16,651 nucleotides of DNA from an uncultured Eubacteriales bacterium. Lineage in GTDB: Bacteria; Bacillota; Clostridia; Peptostreptococcales; Anaerovoracaceae. The translations under genes were made by a program, and so were the position numbers. Under the pieces are notes generated by a model. The model was not told the DNA's origin. It did no database searches and saw only the letters and a program-made list of their open reading frames with translations. Shown here in pieces: positions 11,675 through 16,651 of the stretch. The stretch's first letter is position 1; every line of letters starts with the position of its first letter. The DNA is taken from positions 1 through 16,651 of the forward strand of contig CADBQT010000153.1 in NCBI GenBank assembly GCA_902796875.1. The letters are read 5' to 3'.

Positions 11675-13015
11675 ATGGACGTCAAAAAAATGTATGAAGA
11701 AAAGCTGACCACGGCCGAAGAGGCGGTCAAAGTGGTCAAGTCCGGTGACTGGGTAGACTATTCCTGGTGCACCAATCATCCGCTGGAGCTGGACAAGGCG
11801 CTGGCTGCCCGCAAGGATGAACTGACCGATGTGAAGATCCGCGGCGGCGTGACCATGTGGATGCCGGAGATCGCCAAGGCAGAGGATGCGGGAGAGCATT
11901 TCACCTGGCACTCCTGGCACTGCAGCGGGATCGACCGCAAGATCATAAAGAAGGGGATGGGATATTTTATTCCCATGCGTTATTCGGAGCTCCCCCGGTT
12001 TTACCGGGAGAATCTCGACCCGGTGGATGTCGTAATGATGCAGTGTCCGCCTATGGACGAATTCGGGAATTTTTCCTTCTCCATAGCACCGTCTCATCTG
12101 GCGGACATCTGCCGCCGGGCAAAACATATCATCGTGGAAGTGAACACCAGCCTGCCCAAGGTCTTTGGACTTACGGGGACGGAGGTCAACATTCGTGACG
12201 TGGCCGCCGTGGTGGAAGGGGACAACCCGCCCATTCCTCAGATGGGCAGCATCCCGGCCACCGACGTGGACCGCAAGGTCGCCGAGCTCATCGTGCCGGA
12301 GATCCCCGACGGGGCCTGTCTGCAGCTGGGGATCGGCGGAATGCCCAACACCGTGGGCGCTCTGATCGCCGAGTCGGATCTTAAGGATCTGGGCGTGCAT
12401 ACGGAGATGTATGTGGATGCCTTCGTGGACATCGCCAACGCCGGAAAGATCACCGGGATGAACAAGGCACTTGATAAGGGACGGCAGGTCTTTGCTTTCG
12501 CGGCGGGCACCGACAAACTCTATAACTACGTTAAGGAAAATCCGGACGTTATGGGAGCGCCGGTGGACTACACCAACGATGTCCACGTGATCTCCCAGCT
12601 GGACAACTTCATCTCCATCAACAATGCGGTGGACATGGACCTGTTCGGACAGGTCAACGCCGAGTCGGCGGGGATCAAGCACATCTCCGGCACCGGCGGA
12701 CAGCTGGACTTCGTCATGGGCGCCTATCTGTCCAAAGGCGGCAAGAGCTTCATCTGCATGTCCTCGGCCATGGAGGATCGGGACGGGAATCTGAAGAGCC
12801 GGATCGTGCCCACCCTGACCAACGGATCCATCACCACGGATCCCCGAAGCACGGTCCAGTACATCGTCACCGAGTATGGCATGGTCAACCTGAAGGGCCT
12901 TTCCACCTGGGAAAGAGCGGAGGCGCTGATCAGCATCGCCCACCCCGACTTCCGGGAGGAGCTCATCGCCGATGCGGAGAAGATGGGCATCTGGAGAAAG
13001 AGCAACAAGAAATAA
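11675..13015 (+). CDS. but: butyryl-CoA:acetate CoA-transferase (acetyl-CoA hydrolase/transferase family)
   Basis: A 446-residue class I CoA-transferase. It moves CoA from butyryl-CoA to acetate, giving butyrate and acetyl-CoA, the last step of butyrate formation in many gut and other anaerobes. Blocks match what I remember of Roseburia/Coprococcus-type But much better than 4-hydroxybutyrate CoA-transferase: [11 protein letters not shown] (21-31), HFTWHSWH (75-82), [12 protein letters not shown] (102-113), [25 protein letters not shown] (217-240), [12 protein letters not shown] with the glutamyl-CoA-forming Glu244, and [29 protein letters not shown] lies 6 bases before the ATG. The gene stands alone behind its own promoter. 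A 4-aminobutyrate aminotransferase begins 3.4 kb downstream, and GABA fermentation also ends in butyrate, so 4-hydroxybutyrate or crotonate-type acyl-CoAs are alternative substrates. Confidence 0.88.
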   Translation: MDVKKMYEEKLTTAEEAVKVVKSGDWVDYSWCTNHPLELDKALAARKDELTDVKIRGGVTMWMPEIAKAEDAGEHFTWHSWHCSGIDRKIIKKGMGYFIPMRYSELPRFYRENLDPVDVVMMQCPPMDEFGNFSFSIAPSHLADICRRAKHIIVEVNTSLPKVFGLTGTEVNIRDVAAVVEGDNPPIPQMGSIPATDVDRKVAELIVPEIPDGACLQLGIGGMPNTVGALIAESDLKDLGVHTEMYVDAFVDIANAGKITGMNKALDKGRQVFAFAAGTDKLYNYVKENPDVMGAPVDYTNDVHVISQLDNFISINNAVDMDLFGQVNAESAGIKHISGTGGQLDFVMGAYLSKGGKSFICMSSAMEDRDGNLKSRIVPTLTNGSITTDPRSTVQYIVTEYGMVNLKGLSTWERAEALISIAHPDFREELIADAEKMGIWRKSNKK

Positions 13016-13070
13016 GATCTTCCAGGAGAACGATCAGCGGGCAGGATCCCATGCGAAACCGCCGGCGATG

Positions 13071-13079
13071 TGATATACT
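13071..13079 (+). promoter_or_regulatory. extended -10 promoter directly before a start codon
   Basis: TGA-TATACT (13071-13079) predicts transcription from about 13086, only about 3 bases before the ATG at 13089. No -35 of quality is present (ATGCGA at 13051-13056), and there is no Shine-Dalgarno, so the transcript would be leaderless or nearly so. Confidence 0.5.
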
Positions 13080-13088
13080 GTGGATGCT

Positions 13089-13517
13089 ATGCTGTATCTC
13101 ATGTTCACATGCGCCATACTGGTCTTGGCAGGGCTGCTGCTCGCTTTTTATGTGTCCGACGATGACTTCGAGGGACGGTGGTGGTGCATCGGGACCCGGG
13201 CAGGGGATGTGTTCGTGCCATTCCCGCCGGGGGTGATCTCCCAGGAGATCCTTATCGCCGACGACCGGGCGGAGTACCGGATCGACGGGGATCCCATGAA
13301 CGTGACCTACGCCAGGCGCCGCCTCCAGGTGGACCTGACGGCTCAGATCACCATGAACTATCGGCTGTCCATAGAGGAGGGGAATCTGCTCCTGGAGGAT
13401 CAGAACGGAACGATCCTGGTTTTTGAACGGATCGAGGAGGAAGAAAATGACGAAAGTGGATATCTTTTCGGGATTTCTGGGAGCGGGGAAGACGACCCTG
13501 ATCAGAAAACTCATTGA
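13089..13517 (+). CDS. membrane-anchored small protein of unknown function
   Basis: A 142-residue protein with one N-terminal hydrophobic segment (MLYLMFTCAILVLAGLLLAFYV, first 22 residues) and a beta-rich soluble part. The FEGRWWCIGTRAGD, DRAEYRIDGDP and YRLSIEEGNLLLEDQNGTILVFERI stretches recall lipocalin-like/DUF5640-type small barrels, but this is only a resemblance. The anchor implies an outward-facing domain. The start could be GTG 13080, ATG 13089 or ATG 13101; none has a ribosome binding site. ATG 13089 fits the promoter at 13071. The frame runs 71 bases into the GTPase gene in another phase, so its last 23 or so residues (NDESGYLFGISG...) are encoded by bases that also specify the GTPase P-loop. 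The gene lies directly upstream of two COG0523 GTPases, which suggests a role in the same metal-related unit. Confidence 0.65.
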   Translation: MLYLMFTCAILVLAGLLLAFYVSDDDFEGRWWCIGTRAGDVFVPFPPGVISQEILIADDRAEYRIDGDPMNVTYARRRLQVDLTAQITMNYRLSIEEGNLLLEDQNGTILVFERIEEEENDESGYLFGISGSGEDDPDQKTH

Positions 13518-14472
13518 GGAAGCTTACGATAAAGACGAGAAGATCGTGCTCATCGAAAACGAGTTCGGGGAGATCGGCGTGGACAGCGGATTTCTCCGGG
13601 ACACGGGAGTGAAGATCAACGAGATGAATTCCGGGTGCATCTGCTGCACCCTGGTGGGCGATTTCGGAAAGGCTTTGAACGAGGTGGTGGAAAGCTGGTC
13701 CCCGGACCGGATCCTCATCGAGCCCTCCGGTGTGGGCAAGTTGAGCGATGTGATCATCGCCGTGGAGGATCTCCACAACGATCAGATCCAGCTGAACGGA
13801 TTCATCACCGTGGTGGACGCGAAGAAGTGCCGGGTGTACCTGACCAACTTCGGGGAGTTCTACAAGAACCAGGTGGAGCATGCCAATGCAATCATCCTGA
13901 GCCACGTGGACGGTCTTTCCCAGGAAAAACTGGACCGGTGCATCGCGGACCTTCGGGCTTTGAATCCGGAGGCGCCCATGGTGACCACCTCCTGGGATCA
14001 GATCTCCGGAGAGGCTATCCTGGAGGTCATGGAGGAGAAGAAGACCCTGTCCGCAGAGCTTGACCGGCTTCGGGAGGAAGCCCGGGAGCACGAGGCGGAG
14101 CATCATCACCACCACCACCACGGGCATGACCATCACGACCACGATCATGACCATCACGACCACGATCATGACCATCATCACGACCACCACCATGCGGATG
14201 AGGTCTTCGACGAGTTTGGCGTCCAGACCACCCATGCCTTTACAGAAGAAAAGATCGCATCGGCTCTGGAGGCCCTGGGCAACTTCGGAGAATGCGGCCA
14301 GGTCCTTCGGGCCAAGGGCATCGTTCAGGGAGAGGACGGCAGGTGGATCCACTTCGACTACGTGCCGGGGGAGCCGGAGATCCGGGAAGGAACGCCGGAG
14401 CCGGCAGGGATGATCTGTGTCATCGGCGTGGGCCTGGAGAAGGACCGGATCCGGGAGATCTTCGGACTGTAG
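13447..14472 (+). CDS. COG0523/CobW-family GTPase, CxCC and histidine-rich (zinc chaperone-like)
   Basis: A 341-residue G3E GTPase of the CobW/COG0523 family, whose members deliver or allocate metals, often zinc, to target proteins. The P-loop is GFLGAGKTT (9-17). The metal-binding CICC motif is at 64-67 (NSGCICCTL), EPSG is at 92-95 and VVDA at 122-125. The G4 position reads SHVD (152-155) instead of NKxD, a known variation in this family. Residues 215-249 hold 23 histidines interspersed with Asp, typical of zinc or nickel storage linkers. The short CobW C-terminal domain follows (THAFTEEKIASALEALG to GRWIHFDYVPGEPEI). GAGGAGGAAGAAA before ATG 13447 gives a strong ribosome binding site and fixes the start. 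The next GTPase begins 28 bases after its stop. Confidence 0.93.
   Translation: MTKVDIFSGFLGAGKTTLIRKLIEEAYDKDEKIVLIENEFGEIGVDSGFLRDTGVKINEMNSGCICCTLVGDFGKALNEVVESWSPDRILIEPSGVGKLSDVIIAVEDLHNDQIQLNGFITVVDAKKCRVYLTNFGEFYKNQVEHANAIILSHVDGLSQEKLDRCIADLRALNPEAPMVTTSWDQISGEAILEVMEEKKTLSAELDRLREEAREHEAEHHHHHHHGHDHHDHDHDHHDHDHDHHHDHHHADEVFDEFGVQTTHAFTEEKIASALEALGNFGECGQVLRAKGIVQGEDGRWIHFDYVPGEPEIREGTPEPAGMICVIGVGLEKDRIREIFGL
14128..14190 (+). repeat. 21-bp coding tandem repeat in the His-rich linker
   Basis: The unit (codons Asp-His-His-Asp-His-Asp-His) is exactly repeated at 14128-14148 and 14149-14169, with a diverged third copy at 14170-14190. Being a multiple of three, copy-number changes would lengthen or shorten the histidine tract without breaking the frame. 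Confidence 0.85.
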
Positions 14473-14500
14473 CAAGGCCCGGACAGGAGGCCACGGAAAC

Positions 14501-15469
14501 ATGCAGGATATGAGAAACGAATTCCCCGTCTATCTGTTCACCGGATTTCTCGGCGGGGGAAAGACCACATTCATACAGGATGTTCTCGGCAGCCCGGACT
14601 TCTGTGAGGGAGAGCGGGTGTTGCTGATCCTTTGCGAGGAAGGGGAGGAGGAGTACGATCCGGGAGAATTCGCCGGAGACGTGTTCATCGAAACCATCGG
14701 AGACCAGAAGGGCCTGACGGTCCTCCTTTTGGATCAGCTGCGGAAGAAACACGACGCCACCCTGGCGGTGATGGAATGGAACGGGATGTGGGAGATGGAG
14801 GCGCTCTACCGGAACCTGCCTCCTGCCTGGCTCATCGTCCAGCAGATGATGCTGGTGGATGCGGGAGACTTCCTTTTATACAACACCAACCTGCGCCAGC
14901 AGACCTTCGATCAGATGAAGGGGGCGGAGATGATCGCCTTCAACCGGTGCGTGAAGGATGAGAACTTTCCCGCCTGGCAGCAGGAGGTCCACCGGATCGT
15001 TCGGGTGGCCAACCGGAGGACGGAGATCATCTACGAGTTCGGTCCGGACGACGTGATCCTGGACGACATTCCGGATCCCCTGCCCTACGACATGGAAAAA
15101 CCCCTGGTTCAGATCACGGAGGAGGACTACGCCGAGTGGTACCGGGATATGGGGGAGAATCAGGACAATTACGAAGGCAAGGAGATCACCGTCAGAGGCC
15201 GGGCGGTGGTGGGAGGAGACCTTCCTCCCGGAAGATTCGTTTTCGGCCGTCACGTGATGACCTGCTGTGAGGCGGACATCGAGTTCTCCGGACTGCTGTG
15301 CATCTGGGACGAGGAGAAGACCCGGGAGCTTTCCAACGGACAGTGGGTGGATATCCGGGCCCGGGTACACGTCCAGTACGAGGATATTTACGAGGAGGAG
15401 GGACCCGTTCTCTTCTGCTCGGAGGTCACTGAAGCGGATCCATGCGATCCGGAGGTGGCCCGTTTTTAG
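14501..15469 (+). CDS. COG0523-like GTPase without CxCC, with a DUF1980/YcgQ-like C-terminus
   Basis: A 322-residue protein in two parts. Residues 8-175 form a CobW-type GTPase domain with P-loop GFLGGGKTT (15-23), but the CxCC metal motif is missing and the G4 position reads NRC (148-150). Residues 205-322 form a separate domain with GKEITVRGRAVVGGDLPPGRFVFGRHVMTCC (226-256) and EFSGLLCIW (261-269), then a beta-rich end. The MTCC-x-AD-x-GLL pattern is that of DUF1980/TIGR03943 (YcgQ-like) proteins, which usually pair with a permease and a CobW protein in Bacillota. I see no permease of that kind here. ATG 14501 has AGGAGG 10 bases upstream; the longer frame from 14417 is rejected because it overlaps the previous gene out of frame. 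Confidence 0.85.
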   Translation: MQDMRNEFPVYLFTGFLGGGKTTFIQDVLGSPDFCEGERVLLILCEEGEEEYDPGEFAGDVFIETIGDQKGLTVLLLDQLRKKHDATLAVMEWNGMWEMEALYRNLPPAWLIVQQMMLVDAGDFLLYNTNLRQQTFDQMKGAEMIAFNRCVKDENFPAWQQEVHRIVRVANRRTEIIYEFGPDDVILDDIPDPLPYDMEKPLVQITEEDYAEWYRDMGENQDNYEGKEITVRGRAVVGGDLPPGRFVFGRHVMTCCEADIEFSGLLCIWDEEKTRELSNGQWVDIRARVHVQYEDIYEEEGPVLFCSEVTEADPCDPEVARF

Positions 15470-15479
15470 AAGGGGTTTT

Positions 15480-15501
15480 TTGGAGATCACTTGGAGATCA
15501 C
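15480..15501 (+). repeat. 11-bp tandem duplication of a ribosome binding site
   Basis: TTGGAGATCAC is present twice in perfect tandem (15480-15490, 15491-15501) just before the DUF554 gene. The first GGAG is 5 bases from a TTG at 15491, the second 6 bases from the ATG at 15503. The two starts are in frame, so both could be used. Confidence 0.9.
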
Positions 15502-15502
15502 T

Positions 15503-16186
15503 ATGATAGGAACACTGGTCAATGTAGGAACGATCATCGTCGGCAGCCTCCTGGGTGGGCTGGTGAAGAAGATCATCAATGAAGACATCAACCGGGCGCT
15601 TTATAACGCCATGGGTCTGGCCGCCTTCGGTCTGGGGATCAACGCGGTGGTGCGGAACATGCCGGAAAGCAAATACCCGGTCCTTTTCGTGGTCAGTCTG
15701 GCCATCGGGGCGGTGATCGGCACTCTGCTGAAACTGGACGAGAGGGTGGGCCGGCTGACGGCGAAAAAGAGCGGCGACGCCCATCTGGGCCAGGGCCTGG
15801 TCACCGGATCCCTTCTGTTCTGCGTGGGGACCCTGTCCATCCTGGGGCCCGTCCAGAGCGCCCTCTATCAGGATCATACCTACCTGTACACCAACGCCAC
15901 TTTGGATCTGGTGACGGCTATGGTGCTGGCGTCCACCTACGGGATCGGCATGGCGCTGGCCGCCGGGATCCTTTTCCTCTGGCAGGGCAGCATCTACGGG
16001 CTGACCCTCCTGTGCGGCGACTTCATCTCCGGGACCATGATGACGGAGCTTTCCATCGTTGGTGGTTTCCTCATCGCCATGTCCGGCATCTCCATCCTGG
16101 AACTCAAAGACATGAAGACCCTGAACTTTCTCCCGGCCCTCATCGTGCCGGTGATCTGGTGTCTGGTGGCGCCCATGATCTTCTAG
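15503..16186 (+). CDS. DUF554 family membrane protein
   Basis: A 227-residue polytopic membrane protein of the DUF554 family (YdfK/YqgA-like), function unknown. The start MIGTLVNVGTIIVGSLLGGLVKK, the NAMGLAAFGLGINAV segment, PVLFVVSLAIGAVIGTLLKLDERVGRL and the GTLSILGPVQSAL segment are all typical. About six to seven hydrophobic helices are visible, the last at FLPALIVPVIWCLVAPMIF. The best start is ATG 15503 with GGAG 6 bases upstream; a TTG at 15491 has its own copy of the same site and would add four residues (MEIT). The stop of the upstream GTPase lies 33 bases away and is followed by AGGGG-T6 without a good stem, so cotranscription is possible. A terminator follows at 16201. Confidence 0.92.
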   Translation: MIGTLVNVGTIIVGSLLGGLVKKIINEDINRALYNAMGLAAFGLGINAVVRNMPESKYPVLFVVSLAIGAVIGTLLKLDERVGRLTAKKSGDAHLGQGLVTGSLLFCVGTLSILGPVQSALYQDHTYLYTNATLDLVTAMVLASTYGIGMALAAGILFLWQGSIYGLTLLCGDFISGTMMTELSIVGGFLIAMSGISILELKDMKTLNFLPALIVPVIWCLVAPMIF

Positions 16187-16200
16187 ACGGAAGTTTTTTG

Positions 16201-16248
16201 CCGGGAAAGTTGGAAAGTTTTTTCCGAACTCCCCGGTTTTTTCTTTTT
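16201..16248 (+). terminator. rho-independent terminator after DUF554
   Basis: CCGGG (16201-16205) pairs with CCCGG (16232-16236), with an inner GGAAA/TTTCC stem (16212-16216/16221-16225), followed by T6-C-T7. An upstream near copy of the GGAAGTTTTTT block at 16189-16200 makes a partial duplication with 16212-16223. Confidence 0.75.
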
Positions 16249-16271
16249 TTGGGGACCGGCCGGGTGGGATG

Positions 16272-16308
16272 TTGCGAAGACGGCAGGGGCCGCAAAGGCA
16301 GGTATTGC
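16272..16308 (+). promoter_or_regulatory. TTGC/GCAA half-sites upstream of the sigma-54 candidate
   Basis: TTGCG (16272-16276) and CGCAA (16291-16295) form an inverted repeat with a 14-base gap; TTGCA (16305-16309) adds a third half-site. The group lies roughly 50-85 bp upstream of the candidate -24 box, where an enhancer-binding protein could bind. It also contains the GCAAAGGCAGG 11-mer. The wider stretch 16249-16355 holds a GACGG/CCGTC-closed potential hairpin and no gene. Confidence 0.3.
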
Positions 16309-16356
16309 AGGGTCTCCTGTACCGTCAAAAAAGAAAGATGAGAATCCTCCTCCCGT

Positions 16357-16372
16357 TGGCATGAAATCCGCT
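16357..16372 (+). promoter_or_regulatory. candidate sigma-54 (-24/-12) promoter for the aminotransferase gene
   Basis: TGGCATG-AAAT-CCGCT matches the sigma-54 consensus TGGCAYR-N4-TTGCW at every position except the TT before GC, with the invariant GG and GC exactly 10 bases apart. Transcription would start near 16383, about 65 bases before the ATG. Overlapping sigma-A-like boxes (TTGGCA 16356-16361, TATGGA 16378-16383, spacer 16) are a weaker alternative. Confidence 0.5.
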
Positions 16373-16447
16373 ACGTCTATGGACAGAGAATAATTGTCGT
16401 TTGGTTGATGCGGTTTTTTTCAGAGTTATTTTCTAAGGAGGCAAAAC

Positions 16448-16651
16448 ATGTTAAGAGAAGCATTACCGAAAATCGTCACCCCGCTGCCGGGACCGAAGGC
16501 CAAGGCGATCCTGGACAGAAGAGCGGAAGCCGTGCCCAACGGAATCGGAACGGCATACAAGGCAGTCATCGAAAAAGGTGAAGGCGCCATGTTCCAGGAT
16601 GTGGACGGAAACATCTTCCTGGATTGGGTCGGCGGAGTCGGCGTGCTGAAC
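16448..16651 (+). CDS. gabT: 4-aminobutyrate aminotransferase, 5' part only
   Basis: The first 68 residues of a class III aminotransferase run off the window end. ILDRRAEAVPNGIGTAYKAVIEKGEGAMFQDVDGNIFLDWVGGVGVLN lines up well with the start of GabT-type enzymes (in E. coli, RRSQAIPRGVG... and REYLDFAGGIAVLN). These PLP enzymes transfer the amino group of GABA to 2-oxoglutarate, giving succinate semialdehyde. The PLP-binding lysine lies beyond the window, so ornithine or other omega-amino acids are possible substrates. AAGGAGG at 16436-16442 is a strong ribosome binding site 5 bases before the ATG. Its sigma-54-like promoter suggests substrate-induced amino acid catabolism, and with the CoA-transferase at 11675 fits a GABA-to-butyrate route (inference). 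Confidence 0.85.
   Translation, partial: MLREALPKIVTPLPGPKAKAILDRRAEAVPNGIGTAYKAVIEKGEGAMFQDVDGNIFLDWVGGVGVLN

Noticed and set aside
11588..12943. 451-codon open frame on the minus strand opposite the CoA-transferase gene
   Set aside because: It mirrors a clear family gene, has no ribosome binding site or family motifs, and long antisense frames are expected with this GC-rich codon use. The same applies to minus-strand frames opposite the GTPase (13348-14502), metF (786-1535) and DUF554/GTPase regions (14876-15877).
14417..14500. Longer start for the second GTPase
   Set aside because: It overlaps the previous gene out of frame; ATG 14501 has AGGAGG at suitable distance and precedes the P-loop domain directly.
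16381..16389. Glycine riboswitch, from GGACAGAGA upstream of the aminotransferase
   Set aside because: Only this short stretch resembles the aptamer; the conserved core and paired helices are absent.

Overview
The window looks like chromosome from a moderately GC-rich (by eye about 55-60%) strictly anaerobic Bacillota of the class Clostridia. Signs of this are strong AGGAGG ribosome binding sites, a desulfoferrodoxin, a butyryl-CoA:acetate CoA-transferase of the type found in butyrate producers, a YolD/UmuC-type polymerase pair, DUF1858 and DUF554 proteins, and a clostridial-type arrangement of COG0523 GTPases. I see no rRNA, tRNA, CRISPR array, IS element or phage structural gene.

Layout. 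1-2186: metF (methylenetetrahydrofolate reductase), perhaps overlapping the tail of an upstream gene, then an isochorismatase-family hydrolase with its own promoter and dyad, then a flavodoxin, ending in a bidirectional terminator. 2225-2973 (minus): desulfoferrodoxin and a small SCSCCG-motif protein. 3154-5534 (plus): an unknown membrane protein, a DUF1858 protein and rarA. The minus and plus groups face away from each other, and their promoters share a nearly identical core. 5556-6962 (minus): a ROK sugar kinase lacking the family's cysteine zinc motif, and a single-domain rhodanese. 7185-9148 (plus): a Y-family translesion polymerase and its YolD-like partner. 9171-10439 (minus): an acyltransferase-3 membrane protein.

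10440-11044 is the longest stretch without a firm gene. It is less GC-rich, has several hairpins, and carries five exact copies of the octamer GTCAGTAA/TTACTGAC at 51, 52, 52 and 104 bp spacings, that is, multiples of about five helical turns. It leads into an HD-domain hydrolase (11045-11548).

11675-13015: butyryl-CoA:acetate CoA-transferase. 13089-16186: a metal-homeostasis-like cluster of a membrane-anchored beta-rich small protein (possibly leaderless), a CxCC and His-rich COG0523 GTPase, a second COG0523-like GTPase without CxCC but with a DUF1980/YcgQ-like C-terminus, and a DUF554 membrane protein. 16448-16651: the start of a 4-aminobutyrate aminotransferase behind a candidate sigma-54 promoter.

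Functional reading (inference): one-carbon metabolism, oxygen/superoxide defence, replication-stress repair, metal handling and butyrate/GABA fermentation sit side by side as short independent transcription units. Short tandem duplications recur at gene ends and translation starts. The least explained items are the GTCAGTAA array, the COG0523 pair with its overlapping membrane protein, and the SCSCCG protein beside desulfoferrodoxin.
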